From Desulfobacteraceae bacterium UBA2174 (lineage in GTDB: Bacteria > Desulfobacterota > Desulfobacteria > Desulfobacterales > UBA2174), in the NCBI GenBank assembly GCA_002327445.1, contig DCWA01000029.1, forward strand, positions 53,315 through 117,314: a stretch of 64,000 bases of DNA. Direction: 5' to 3'. Under the pieces are notes generated by a model. It worked only from the letters and a program-made list of their open reading frames with translations, ran no database searches and was not told the DNA's origin. Below are positions 16,264 to 26,500 of this stretch, piece after piece (position 1 is the first letter of the stretch; each line of letters begins with the position of its first letter). A program made the translations under genes and the position numbers.

Positions 16264-16301
16264 AAATCGGGGGGCGATTTTGAAAAAAATCGCCCCCGAT
16301 C
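16264..16301 (+). terminator. Hairpin after the TRAP permease
   Basis: AAATCGGGGGGCGATTTT (16264-16281) can pair with AAAATCGCCCCCGATCTTT (from 16286) with one bulged G. The long stem and short T-rich end fit a terminator for the dicarboxylate operon. Confidence 0.6.
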
Positions 16302-16420
16302 TTTCGCGGCGGTCTCCCAGTGGCGAAGCGGCAGAGACCCTTGGCGGGGAGAAGCCCCGCTGGCCCCGACCCAAATGATTTGGTATGAAAGATCGATCCA
16401 TTCGTAAAAATTGATTTTTA

Positions 16421-16482
16421 ACCACAGAGGGAACAGAGGTAACAAATTAAAATTCAGGCCCTCCTCTGTTGTTCTCTGCGGT
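16421..16482. repeat. ACCACAGAG-type palindromic repeat
   Basis: ACCACAGAGGGAACAGAGG (16421-16439) is matched as an imperfect inverted copy at 16463-16482 (CCTCTGTTGTTCTCTGCGGT) around an AT-rich centre. Similar arms occur at 46195-46269, and a remnant at 28173-28207. It looks like a short dispersed palindromic element. The rest of the gap 16302-16523 shows nothing else clear. Confidence 0.7.
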
Positions 16483-16523
16483 GATTTCTGGCTATTTGCG
16501 CAATCGGAGTTGAAGGAAATCGG

Positions 16524-17153
16524 ATGATTCCGCGCAAACGAGTGGTTATTGTCATCTTCAACGAGGTCGAAGTACTTGACTTCTGCGGCCCTTTCGAGGT
16601 CTTTTCCGTCGTCCGGCGTGACGAGGAACGCCGCAGGGAGGAACCGTCGCCGTTTGAAGTCTCGCTGGTGGCACCTTCCCGGGAGATGGTGACGACCTCG
16701 GGAGGCATGAAAGTGGTTCCGGATGCGGCCTTCGAGGATTGTCCGGTTCCGGACATTCTCGTGATTCCCGGCGGATGGGGAACCCGGCGGGAGATGTCCA
16801 ACGAGAGCATGCTGAATTTTGTCCAGCGTCATGCCGGCCGGGTCGAGGTCCTGGCCTCGGTCTGCACCGGAGCCCTGATCCTGGCCCGGGCCGGGCTCCT
16901 GGATGGCCTTCAGGCCACCACGCACTGGCGCTCGCTGGAAATGATGCAACACCTGTTTCCCAAGGTGAAGGTGGAAAGCCGAATGCATGTGGTCAGAGCG
17001 GGCAAGGTCCTCACGTCGGCCGGCATCTCCGCCGGCATCGACATGGCCCTGAACGTGGTCGCCGACTATTTCGGCGACGCCATCGCCCGCGCCACGGCCC
17101 GGCACATGGAGTATCCGTACCCGGAAACCAACGAGCGCCGGATCGCCCTCTGA
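16524..17153 (+). CDS. DJ-1/PfpI superfamily protein
   Basis: The 209-residue protein has the class I glutamine-amidotransferase-like fold. The nucleophile elbow is S-V-C-T-G-A-L-I-L-A near residue 114, preceded by I-L-V-I-P-G-G-W-G and followed by A-T-T-H-W-R-S, as in isonitrile-hydratase-like and AraC-type N-domain members. There is no DNA-binding domain. Such proteins act as hydratases, glyoxalases or chaperones. It is a short unit with the stress protein 57 nt downstream; the substrate is unknown. SD AAGGAAAT precedes the ATG. Confidence 0.82.
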   Translation: MIPRKRVVIVIFNEVEVLDFCGPFEVFSVVRRDEERRREEPSPFEVSLVAPSREMVTTSGGMKVVPDAAFEDCPVPDILVIPGGWGTRREMSNESMLNFVQRHAGRVEVLASVCTGALILARAGLLDGLQATTHWRSLEMMQHLFPKVKVESRMHVVRAGKVLTSAGISAGIDMALNVVADYFGDAIARATARHMEYPYPETNERRIAL

Positions 17154-17210
17154 AAGGGGGCGAACGGGGATCGTTCCCTTTTCAACCATTTGGAACAATG
17201 GAGGTTTTTC

Positions 17211-17741
17211 ATGCTGGTACCAGACATCCACATCCGCAAGATTCTCTACGCCACCGACCTGTCCGAAAACGCCAAGTATGCCTTCGCCTATGCGGTCAAT
17301 CTCTCCCAGACCTACAAAGCCGGTCTGACCATCATGCACGTCTTCGAGGAGACGGCCCGCACCGAAGACCTCATCCTGAGCTACATCTCGGCCAGCCAGT
17401 GGGAGGAAATCCAGAAACGCAACGAAGAGGATGCCCGCGCCATCCTCATCAGCAAGCAGCAGGGCCATGTCACCATCGGTGCCGTTCTGCAGCAGTTCCT
17501 GGCCGGTGCACGCGACGAGTCGGGCAAACCGGCCGAGTTCGTCGTGGACGAAATCGTCGTCGAACGGGGAAATCCCGTTGAAAAGATTATCGAAGTCAGC
17601 GAATCGCGCCACTGCGACCTCATCGTCATGGGTTCCCGCGGCCTGGGCATGATCGGCAAGCTGATGCTCGGCAGCACGGTCCAGCGGACGATCCAGAAAT
17701 CGAAAATACCGGTGCTGGTGGTCCGCTACCCGGAAAAGTAG
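17211..17741 (+). CDS. Universal stress protein UspA family
   Basis: The 176-residue protein contains one Usp domain: K-I-L-Y-A-T-D-L-S-E-N-A at the N-terminus and the ATP-binding signature G-S-R-G-L-G-M-I-G-K-L-M-L-G-S-T at the C-terminus. There is an extra helical insert in the middle (about 65-115). The ATP-type motif is intact. ATG 17211 is chosen because GGAGG at 17200-17204 is 6 nt upstream. It probably forms a two-gene unit with the DJ-1-like gene. Confidence 0.9.
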   Translation: MLVPDIHIRKILYATDLSENAKYAFAYAVNLSQTYKAGLTIMHVFEETARTEDLILSYISASQWEEIQKRNEEDARAILISKQQGHVTIGAVLQQFLAGARDESGKPAEFVVDEIVVERGNPVEKIIEVSESRHCDLIVMGSRGLGMIGKLMLGSTVQRTIQKSKIPVLVVRYPEK

Positions 17742-17801
17742 CGCCGGGAAGACCCGCTCATCCCAATCTCCACCCGGTATCGACCTGTTCTGAAACCCCG
17801 A

Positions 17802-17829
17802 GCCCGCCTTGACAGGCGGGCTTTTTTTT
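17802..17829 (+). terminator. Intrinsic terminator
   Basis: GCCCGCCT (17802-17809) and AGGCGGGC (17814-17821) form a perfect 8-bp stem with loop TGAC, followed by eight Ts. It ends the stress-protein unit and separates it from pfaD. Confidence 0.92.
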
Positions 17830-17883
17830 CGTTACCGTGCGGGCCTTCATCGGATATCGAACCGAAAAAGGAAAGGAATACGG

Positions 17884-19539
17884 ATGGATCCTTCGTCGAC
17901 CGGGCAAACCCCGCGGGGTTGGTGGGTAGCTGCCGACCGTTGCGCCCAAGCTGGTGAAACAGCCATCCGCCGGGTGCTGGGGGATGTGACCCGGCCACTT
18001 TACCTGGTGGCGTCCCCTGACGGACCGGCGGCGGCCGACAGCGGAGAGGTTCATATCGGAGCCGATCTGGAGCGCCCGGCCGGTGCCTTGCCCCTTCTGG
18101 CCTGCGTTCCTCCGCTGGATCCGGCCGATCTGGGCGACCAACGCTTCAAAGCGCGCCACGGTCTGCGCTACGCCTATGTCTGCGGGGCGATGGCCAACGG
18201 CATCACCTCCACAGCGATGGTGGAGGCGGCGTCCCGTGCCGGGATGATCGGCTACTTCGGCGCCGCCGGCCTCTCGCCCCAACGCGTCGAAGCGGCGGTG
18301 GAAACGCTCCAGAAAAACCTGGGCGAGCGCCCCTACGGCTTCAACCTGATTCACAGCCCCAACGATCCGGCTCTGGAAGAGGCCATCGTGGGCCTCTACC
18401 TCCGCCGGGGCGTGCGGCGTATCAGCGCCTCCGCCTATCTGCGGCTCACCCCCCAGCTGGTGCGCTACCGGGTGACGGGAATCCATCGGGGACCGGACGG
18501 AACGGTGGTCTGCCCCAACAAGGTCAAGGCCAAGGTATCCCGGGTGGAGGTGGCCAGCCGCTTCTTTTCCCCGCCACCGGCCAAGATCCTCTCCGCTCTG
18601 GTGGCCCAGGGACGGATCAGCGCAGAAGAGGCCGAACTGGCGGCCGGGATCCCCATGGCCGACGATCTCACCGCCGAGGCCGATTCCGGAGGACACACCG
18701 ACAACCGGCCGGCCCTGGCCCTGCTGCCCACCATGCTGAACTTGCGCGACCGCATGGCGGCGGCCAATGGATACCAGGAGCCGATCTGCGTAGGATTGGG
18801 CGGCGGCATCGCCACCCCCCGGGCCACCGCAGCGGCTTTCGCCATGGGTGCGGCCTACGTGCTGGCCGGCAGCGTCCACCAGGCTTGCGTCGAGTCCGGC
18901 ACCACCGATCTGGTGCGCCGCATGCTGGCCGAAGCCGGCCAGGCGGACGTGGTGATGGCCCCGGCGGCGGACATGTTCGAGATGGGGGTGAAGGTGCAGG
19001 TGCTCAAACGAGGCACCCTGTTCGCCGTACGCGCCGCCAAGCTCTACGACTACTACCGGCGCTACGAGAGCTGGGAGGCGATCCCCGAAAAGGAGCGCGG
19101 CACCCTGGAAAAAGATTTTTTCCGAGCCGGGTTCGAGGAAACCTGGCAACAGACCGCCGCCTTCTTCGCCGAGCGCGACCCGAGCCAACTGGCGCGCGCC
19201 AAAAAGGACCCCCATCACAAACTGGCCCTGGTCTTCCGCTCCTACCTCGGGCTCAGTTCCAAGTGGCCCGTGCAAGGCGTGGCCGACCGCCAGCTCGATT
19301 TCCAGGTCTGGTGCGGACCGTCCATGGGGGCCTTCAACGAATGGACGGCCGGCACTTTCCTGGAGAAACCGGAAAACCGAGACACCGTAACCGTGGCCAT
19401 GAACCTGCTCTACGGAGCGGCGGTGGCGCTGCGAACCTTCGACCTGACCCGTGCCGGATTCGAGGCAAGCGGGGATATCACCCACATCGAACCGATATCA
19501 TTGAATGAAATAAGGAAAATACTCGGCCGGAAAATCTAA
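17884..19539 (+). CDS. pfaD: PfaD-like trans-acting enoyl reductase of a PUFA synthase
   Basis: The 551-residue flavin-dependent TIM-barrel protein belongs to the nitronate-monooxygenase/PfaD family. It has G-A-M-A-N-G-I-T-S near residue 105, G-F-N-L-I-H-S-P, G-G-H-T-D-N-R-P, V-G-L-G-G-G-I-A-T-P and a P-A-A-D-M-F-E-M-G-V-K-V-Q segment, all typical of PfaD. It would reduce the enoyl intermediates made by the PfaA/PfaC megasynthases in the cytosol. ATG 17884 follows AAAGGAAAGGAA; the longer frame from 17809 overlaps the upstream terminator. Its partners lie 1 kb and 11 kb downstream. Confidence 0.92.
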   Translation: MDPSSTGQTPRGWWVAADRCAQAGETAIRRVLGDVTRPLYLVASPDGPAAADSGEVHIGADLERPAGALPLLACVPPLDPADLGDQRFKARHGLRYAYVCGAMANGITSTAMVEAASRAGMIGYFGAAGLSPQRVEAAVETLQKNLGERPYGFNLIHSPNDPALEEAIVGLYLRRGVRRISASAYLRLTPQLVRYRVTGIHRGPDGTVVCPNKVKAKVSRVEVASRFFSPPPAKILSALVAQGRISAEEAELAAGIPMADDLTAEADSGGHTDNRPALALLPTMLNLRDRMAAANGYQEPICVGLGGGIATPRATAAAFAMGAAYVLAGSVHQACVESGTTDLVRRMLAEAGQADVVMAPAADMFEMGVKVQVLKRGTLFAVRAAKLYDYYRRYESWEAIPEKERGTLEKDFFRAGFEETWQQTAAFFAERDPSQLARAKKDPHHKLALVFRSYLGLSSKWPVQGVADRQLDFQVWCGPSMGAFNEWTAGTFLEKPENRDTVTVAMNLLYGAAVALRTFDLTRAGFEASGDITHIEPISLNEIRKILGRKI

Positions 19540-19570
19540 GGTGGTTGATAGATCAGGTTGACAGCTTGAA

Positions 19571-19631
19571 AGGGTTCAGGGTTCAGGGTTCAGGGTTCAG
19601 GGTTCAAGGTTCAAGGTTCAAGGTTCAAGGA
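19571..19631. repeat. Period-7 heptamer array (GGTTCAG/GGTTCAA)
   Basis: About eight consecutive 7-bp units are present, four GGTTCAG followed by four GGTTCAA. The complementary array occurs at 10153-10197 (GAACCCT type) and at 41734-41775 (GAACCTT/GAACCTC type). It lies between the stop of pfaD and the 3' end of the minus-strand regulator. Confidence 0.9.
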
Positions 19632-19656
19632 CAAAAAGGACCCAAGGGACCCAATT

Positions 19657-20232
19657 TCAAGTTCCAAGTTTCAAGTTTCCTCCCGGCGGATTCGAATTCT
19701 TCACAAGGGCCTGGAATTCACTCAGAAGGCTGGAAATCCGGATCGTCCGGCTCAGAGAATCGCATTCCGCCAGCGGTCTCGCGCCGGCCTCGGTCGCGAC
19801 GGCGCTTTCGCGCCACTGCTCGCTCCAGATCTCGGGATAGCCAGGGTCCATCACCTGCCGCTGGAGCCTCTGCCGGACCCGGTAGGCGAATCCTCCCGCA
19901 GTCTTATGGAGGAGAATCTCGCAGGCCGGTGCGGCCCCGCCACCTCCCAACTGCCCGCGCAGGTCGAAGCACAGCCCCTCGGCTTTCAACCAGGGTGTCA
20001 GGTCGGCCAACACCTGACGCGCCTCGGGAACGGACAGATGCAAATCCGAGACAAGGTGCCCGCCCAGGTAGACCCGGAAAGCGTCGTCGAGATAATACTG
20101 GCGAGCGTATCCCGACCGGAGGCCAGCCAAGGGATCGGGAGGAAGAAACTCGCGAGACCATCGCTTCCAGCGGGCCAGGTTGATGTTGAGACGCCGGGCC
20201 AGCTCCCGGTTCTGGAAAATGGAAATTGCCAT
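19657..20232 (-). CDS. HTH (MerR-like) DNA-binding protein, probable local regulator
   Basis: The 191-residue protein starts with a helix-turn-helix segment: R-E-L-A-R-R-L-N-I-N, then R-W-K-R-W-S-R-E-F-L-P-P-D and a Y-Y-L-D-D-A-F-R-V-Y-L-G wing-like part. It reads like a divergent MerR-type domain; the rest is unassigned. ATG at 20232 is chosen because AGGA lies 8 nt upstream; a longer frame opens at 20259. The gene is divergent from pfaA, and an inverted-repeat region lies between them, so autoregulation and control of pfaA are likely. The 3' end runs into TTCAAG-rich repeat sequence. Confidence 0.6.
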   Translation of the reverse strand: MAISIFQNRELARRLNINLARWKRWSREFLPPDPLAGLRSGYARQYYLDDAFRVYLGGHLVSDLHLSVPEARQVLADLTPWLKAEGLCFDLRGQLGGGGAAPACEILLHKTAGGFAYRVRQRLQRQVMDPGYPEIWSEQWRESAVATEAGARPLAECDSLSRTIRISSLLSEFQALVKNSNPPGGNLKLGT

Positions 20233-20321
20233 GCGGAATTCCTGTAATCCGAATCTCATAATTCGAAATCTGAAACAAATTCAAATTCTTGAAATTCAAA
20301 TGGGTGAAACAAAAAGCTATG

Positions 20322-20399
20322 TTGACAAGCTTTTTTAGGTATGCGCTTGTTCTATCTGTGTCACAACCATATCACAAGTGAAATAAGGTTGTCATACCT
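20322..20399. promoter_or_regulatory. Nested inverted repeats and promoter-like region between HTH gene and pfaA
   Basis: AGGTATG (20337-20343) is inverted at CATACCT (20393-20399), and inside it ACAACC (20363-20368) is inverted at GGTTGT (20387-20392). A consensus -35 box TTGACA lies at 20322-20327, without a strong -10 at standard spacing. The region is much more AT-rich than the flanking genes. It is the natural place for an operator bound by the divergent HTH protein. Confidence 0.55.
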
Positions 20400-20465
20400 T
20401 TTAAAACCCGATATATTTCTCCAAATCGATAAACTGGCGTAGATTCCAATCATTTTTCCGATACC

Positions 20466-20493
20466 GGCGGCGGTCCCCTTCCCGGCCGCCGCC
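20466..20493 (+). promoter_or_regulatory. GC-rich hairpin just before the pfaA start
   Basis: GGCGGCGG (20466-20473) pairs with CCGCCGCC (20486-20493) over a 12-nt loop and ends 14 nt before ATG 20508. No SD-like sequence is visible upstream of either TTG 20499 or ATG 20508. The stem may hide the ribosome site or act as an RNA control element. Confidence 0.45.
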
Positions 20494-20507
20494 TTCATTT
20501 GGATCCG

Positions 20508-23500
20508 ATGACCATTTCCGAACAGACAACTTCAACCGCTTCGTCGCCGGTGGCCATCATCGGCATGGGTTGCCTCTTTCCCAAGGCGCCGGGGCTGAAC
20601 GCCTACTGGCGGCTGCTGTGGCGCGGCCGCGACGCCATCGGCCCCGTGCCGCCCACCCACTGGTCCCCCCGGGACTACTACGACCCGGACCCCAAGCGAC
20701 CGGACCACGTCTACTGCACCCGCGGCGGTTACCTGGAACCGGTGGATTTCGATCCCACCGAATTCGGCATCCCGCCATCGAGCCTGGAAGCCACCGACAC
20801 CAGCCAACTGCTCAGCCTTCTGGCGGCTCGCATGGCCCTCACCGATGCCGGCTACGGCCCGGGACAGCGACCCTTCGACCGGCGGCACACCAGCGTGATT
20901 CTCGGGGTCACCGGCACCCAGGAACTCGTCATTCCCCTGGCCAGCCGCCTCGGCCATCCCCGCTGGCGGCGGGCCATGCTGGATGCCGGCATCGATCCCC
21001 GGACAGCCGATCAGGCCGTGGCCGCCATCGGCGACCAGTATGTCTCGTGGCAGGAAAGCTCCTTTCCCGGCCTGCTGGGCAACGTGGTGGCCGGCCGCAT
21101 CAGCAACCGCTTCGACCTCGGCGGCACCAACTGCGCCGTGGACGCCGCCTGTGCCAGCTCCCTGTCGGCCCTCAACCTCGCGCTGCTGGAACTGTGGGCC
21201 GGACGCAGCCGGATGGCCATCACCGGCGGCGCCGACATGCTCAACGACATCTTCATGCACATGTGCTTCGCCAAGAGCCAGATCCTTTCTGCCAGCGGCG
21301 ACGCCCGCCCCTTTTCCAGGGATGCCGATGGCACGGTGCTGGGCGAAGGCGTGGGGCTGGTGGTGCTCAAGCCCCTGGCGGCGGCCGAAAAGGACGGCGA
21401 CCGGATCTACGCCGTCATCCGCGGCATCGGCGCTTCCAGCGACGCGCGCTCCAGCAGCATCTACGCCCCGCGCCGGGAAGGCCAGGTGGAAGCCCTCAGG
21501 CGCGCCTATGCCAGCGCCGGGGTCCCGCCGGAAACCGTGGAGATGGTCGAAGCCCACGGCACCGGCACCCGGGTGGGCGACCAAGTGGAGTTCAAGGCGC
21601 TCAAGTCGGTGTTCGAATTCAAGAAAGACACCGGCCAAGCCTGCGCCCTGGGATCGGTGAAATCGATGATCGGCCATGCCAAGGCCGCCGCCGGTGCCGC
21701 CGGCCTGATCAAGGCGGTCCTGGCCCTGCACCACAGGGTGCTGCTGCCCACCCTGAAGGTGGAGGCCCCGGACCCCGGTCTCGACATCGCTGGCAGCCCC
21801 TTCTATCTCAACACCGCCTCGCGCCCCTGGACCCGCCGGCCGGATCATCCCCGCCGCTGCGCGGTGAGCGCCTTCGGCTTCGGCGGCAGCAACTTCCACG
21901 TGGTGCTGGAAGAATATCCCGACAAAGAGGAAGCCCCGGCCTGGGACCAGGCGGTGCACATCCTCGTCCTGGGCGCCGCCGACCAACCCGGGCTGCAATC
22001 GGCCCTTGAGGCGCTGCGGGCCGAACTGGGCCGGACGCCATCGCCCACGGCGCCGGGAGAAGCGGCTCACCGCACCTGCGCCGCCTTCGACACCGCCGCC
22101 CCATGGCGCCTCACGGCGGTGGTTGCCGAAGATCAGGACGCAGCCCCAATCCTCGCGGCCGCCGCCGAGGCGCTGAAAACGTCGGATCCGGACCCGGCCG
22201 CCTTTCCGGAAGGGGTCTTTTTCGGCACCGGCCCGGCGCCGGGAAAGCTCGCCGTCCTGTTTCCCGGCCAGGGAAGTCAGTATCCCCGGATGGGCCGCGA
22301 CCTGGCATGCCTGTTTCCCGAAGCCCGTCAAACGCTCGAAATCGTTCAGGAAGCGGTCAGTCAGCCCCCGCGGCTGAGCGACCTCATCTACCCTCCGGCC
22401 GATTTTTCTCCGGACGCGGCCAAGCGAAACGCCGCCGCCCTCCAGCCCACCGACCGGGCCCAGCCGGCCATCGGCGCCCTGAGCGCCGCATGGTACCGGG
22501 TGCTGGCGCGCTTCGGGCTGGCCCCGGATGCCCTGGCCGGCCACAGCTTCGGCGAACTCACGGCGCTGTGGGCCGCCGGCCGCATCGATCTGGAAACCTT
22601 CGCCCGCCTCTCGGCCCTTCGCGGCAAAGTGATGGCCGATGCCGGCCGCAGCGGATCCGACCCCGGCACCATGCTGGCGGTCAAGGCGCCCCTGGAACAG
22701 TTGGATGCCCTGGCGCTGCCCGAAGGGGTGATCCTGGCCAACCGCAACAGCCCGCGGCAAGGGGTCTTTTCCGGGCCCACCGAAGGTATCGCCGCCCTGG
22801 AAAAACAATGCCGGGCCAAGAAGCTGCGGGCCGTGCGCCTGCCCGTGGCCGCCGCCTTTCACAGTGCGCTGATCGCCGACGCCCGTCAGCCTTTCGCCGA
22901 GGCGGTGCGGCAAGCGCCCATCGCTTCCAGCGCCATCCCGGTTTACGGCAACACCCGGGCAGCCCCCTATCCCACCGACACCGAAGGCGCCCGCCGGATC
23001 CTCGCCGACCAGATGGTGCAGCCGGTGGATTTCGTCGGTCTGGTGAATCGGCTCTACGATGACGGCTGCCGCACCTTTCTGGAAGTCGGCCCCAAGGCGG
23101 TGCTCACCGGGCTGGTGGATGATACCCTCGCCGGAAGACATCACGTTGCCATGACGGTGGACCGCTCCGCCGGCCGCGGCTGCGGGATCACCGATCTGGC
23201 CGTCACCCTTGCCCGGCTCGCCGCCATGGGGCACCGCATCGACCTGTCCGGCTGGGAGTCACCGCCCGCCGCCGGCCCGGCCCAGCGCATGAAAATTCCC
23301 CTGACCGGCGCCAACCATCGGAGCCAGCCAAAAAAATCCGCGCCTCAACGCCGGCCGGCGCCTCCGCCGACGGCAAAGGCGGCCATAACGACCCTGCCGC
23401 CGGTCGCCAAGACGCCTGATCCGCCGGATCGGCGAACACTTCCGACGCCAGCGAGCACGATCATGAAAACACCCGAACAATACCCCACCGGATCCCCGGA

Positions 23501-26500
23501 CCTGATCGCCGAGGCCCTCAAATCGGTCCAGGCCGGCCTCAAGGCCATCGAATCGATGCAGGCCCGAACCACCGAGGCCCACCAGAAATTCCTCGACGTC
23601 CAGCAGGAAGCCAGCCGGACCCTGCAGCAGATGATGGCCAGCGCCGAGCGCCTCAGCCAGGCCTTGCCAGGCGGCATTACCGCGGTCGAGATGCCCCTCC
23701 CCTTGCCGGCACCGGTCCAGACGCCGGCCCACATCGCTGTCCCGGCCCCGAGGCCGACCCCGGTTGTCGAACCGGTTCCTCGGGTGACCCCACCGCCCCA
23801 GCCGCCGGCCGTGGTCGAGGAAACGGCCAAATCGCCGGGCAATGCCGACGACAGGGTGCTGTCCACCCTGGTGGCCGTGGTGTCCGAACTCACCGGTTAC
23901 CCGGAATCCATGCTCGGCGCCGACATGGACCTGGAGGCCGACCTGGGCATCGATTCCATCAAGCGGGTGGAAATTCTTTCGGCCCTGGAAGAGCGACTGC
24001 CCGGCCGGGGGTCGATCTCCGCCGAAAAAATGACCGAGATCAAGACCATCGGCGACATCGCCGCCCTGTTGGGCGCCCATGCACCGGGTACACCCGAGCC
24101 TGCGTCAGATGCCCCGGCACAGGCGTCGGCACCTCCGCCGCAACCCGCCAATGCCCCGCCGCCGGCCGGTGAGGCGCTTTCCATCCTGGTAGATGTGGTG
24201 TCCGAGCTCACCGGATACCCGGAATCGATGCTCTGCGCCAACATGGACCTGGAGGCCGACCTGGGCATCGATTCCATCAAACGGGTGGAAATTCTTTCGG
24301 CCCTGGAAGAGCGACTCCCCGGTCAGGGATCGATCTCCGCCGAACAGATGTCCGGGCTCAAGACCCTGGGCGACATCGCCGCCGCCCTGGACGGATCGCC
24401 ACCGAAAGCTTCGGCTCCGGTCAAGGACACCGCCGCACCGGCGCCTTGCGCTGCCCCGCCGGCGCCGCAGTCCAACGAACAACTTTCAGCGCAACGACTC
24501 GACCACCTGGCCCCGCGACGCTTCGTGAAGGCCGTGTCCTATGCAGCGCCAGCCAGATCCGCTTCGTTGCATCTCGCCCCCCAAGGCCAGGTACTGGTGG
24601 CTGGGGGCGATGCCGACCTGGGCCCGCTTCTGGCCAGACATCTGATGGAAGCGGGTCTCAATGCCGTACACCTGCCCCAAGGACAAATCGAAACCGCCCT
24701 CGCCGGGGATGAAGGCCTGCCCCGGGCCTCGGGCCTGGTGATGGTGGCCGAATCCGCCGATGCGGCCCATGCCGATCTGAAGCGGGCCTTCGGCCTCACC
24801 CGTCGCCTCGCGAGAGATCTGGCGCGGGCGGCGGACAACGGCGGCGCGATGCTGGCCGCCGTTACCCGGTTGGACGGGAGCTTCGGTTTTCTCAAGGAGC
24901 CCTTGGCTTCGCCTTCCAGCGGCGCGCTGTCCGGCCTGGTGAAAACCGCGGCCCTGGAACTGGAGGGCGTGGTGTGCCGGGTGCTGGATATCGGCGCCGA
25001 CTGGGCCGATGCGGAAACGGCCGCTGCGACTGTGACCAAGGTCCTGGTGAGCACCGGCCCGACGGATCCGGTGGAAATCGGGGTCACCCCCAGCGGCTGC
25101 TACCGTCTGGAACTGGTATCGGCCCCTTACGCGGAAGACAGACTCGACCTGGCGCCCGGGGCGGTGGTGGTGGCGACCGGAGGCGCCCGCGGCGTCACCG
25201 CCGAGGCGCTCTTGGCCCTGGCCCGGGAGGTGAAACCGGTGTGCCTGATATTGGGCCGATCGCCCCTGCCCGGACCTGAACCGGAATGGATAGGCGGCCT
25301 GTACACGCCGGCCGAGATCCGCCAGGCTTTGTTGAAAACCGAGTTTGCCGGACGCAAGGTCGGACCGCGGCAACTGGCCGAACGGGCCGCCCAACTGAAT
25401 GCCGAGGCCGAGGTGCGCCGCAACCTCGAGCGTTTGCAGGCCGCCGGTGCCACGGTGATCTACCGCTCCGTCGATGTCCGCCGCCGGGATGAAGTGGCCC
25501 GGGCGCTGGAAGCCCTGCGCGCCACCCATGGACCGATCCGCGCCCTGATTCACGGGGCCGGCACCCTGGCCGACCGGCGCATCGAGGACAAGACCGACGC
25601 GCAGTTCGATGCGGTCTTCGACACCAAGGTCCGGGGGTTGGAACATCTGTTGGCGTTGACCGCCGACGACCCCCTGCGCTACGTGGTGCTGTTCTCCTCG
25701 GTGGCCGCCCGCTACGGCAACACCGGCCAGGCCGATTACGCCATGGCCAACGAGTGGCTCAACAAGACCGCGGTGGACCTGGCCCGCCGGCGCCCCGAGA
25801 TCCGGGTGCTGGCCATCAACTGGGGACCGTGGGACGGGGGCATGGTGGACGAGGGCCTCAAGCGCCACTTTGCCAACCGAGGCGTGTCTCTGCTGGATCC
25901 GGCTGCCGGCGCCGCGGCCATGGTGCGCGCCATGGCCGATCCCGACGCCACCGAAGTGGAAATGGTGGTGGGGGGAGACCTGGCAGGGGAAGCGCCGGCC
26001 TGCGAAAGCGACGTCGCCTTACCGGATGTACCGGATCATCTCGAGGTGGCCCTGGCCCAGGAGGTGGATCTGGAGCGGTTTCCCGTGTTGGCGGACCATG
26101 TGCTGGGCGGCCTTCCGGTGGTTCCCCTGGCCCTGATGATCGAATGGCTGGGCCACACGGCCCTGCATACGAATCCCGGCCTGACCTTGGTGGGTCTGGA
26201 CGATCTCAGGGTGCTCAGCGGCATCAAGCTCGACGGCAAGCCGCACCCGGTCAAGCTCATGAGCGGCGCCTCGGTGCGCCGTGATGGCCTCTTCGAAGTG
26301 CCGGTGGCCCTGTTCAACGGCAACGGCCACAACGGCAGCGGACCGGTGCACAGCCGGGCCCGGGCCCTGCTGGCGGACATGCCTCTGAAAGCCCCGGCCC
26401 CGCCCCCGCCACCGACCGGTCTCAAGCCGTTTCCCCTCAGCACGAAAGAAGCTTACGGGCGCGTGCTGTTCCACGGTGAGCGCCTCCGGGGCATCCGCCG

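Noticed and set aside
19545..20183. Plus-strand ORF of 212 codons opposite the HTH gene
   Set aside because: It begins in the heptamer array, and its translation is typical Arg/Ser/Pro shadow sequence; the minus-strand frame has a plausible HTH and SD.
20532..23234. 900-residue minus-strand ORF opposite pfaA
   Set aside because: Shadow of the KS and AT domains; low-information Gly/Arg-rich translation.
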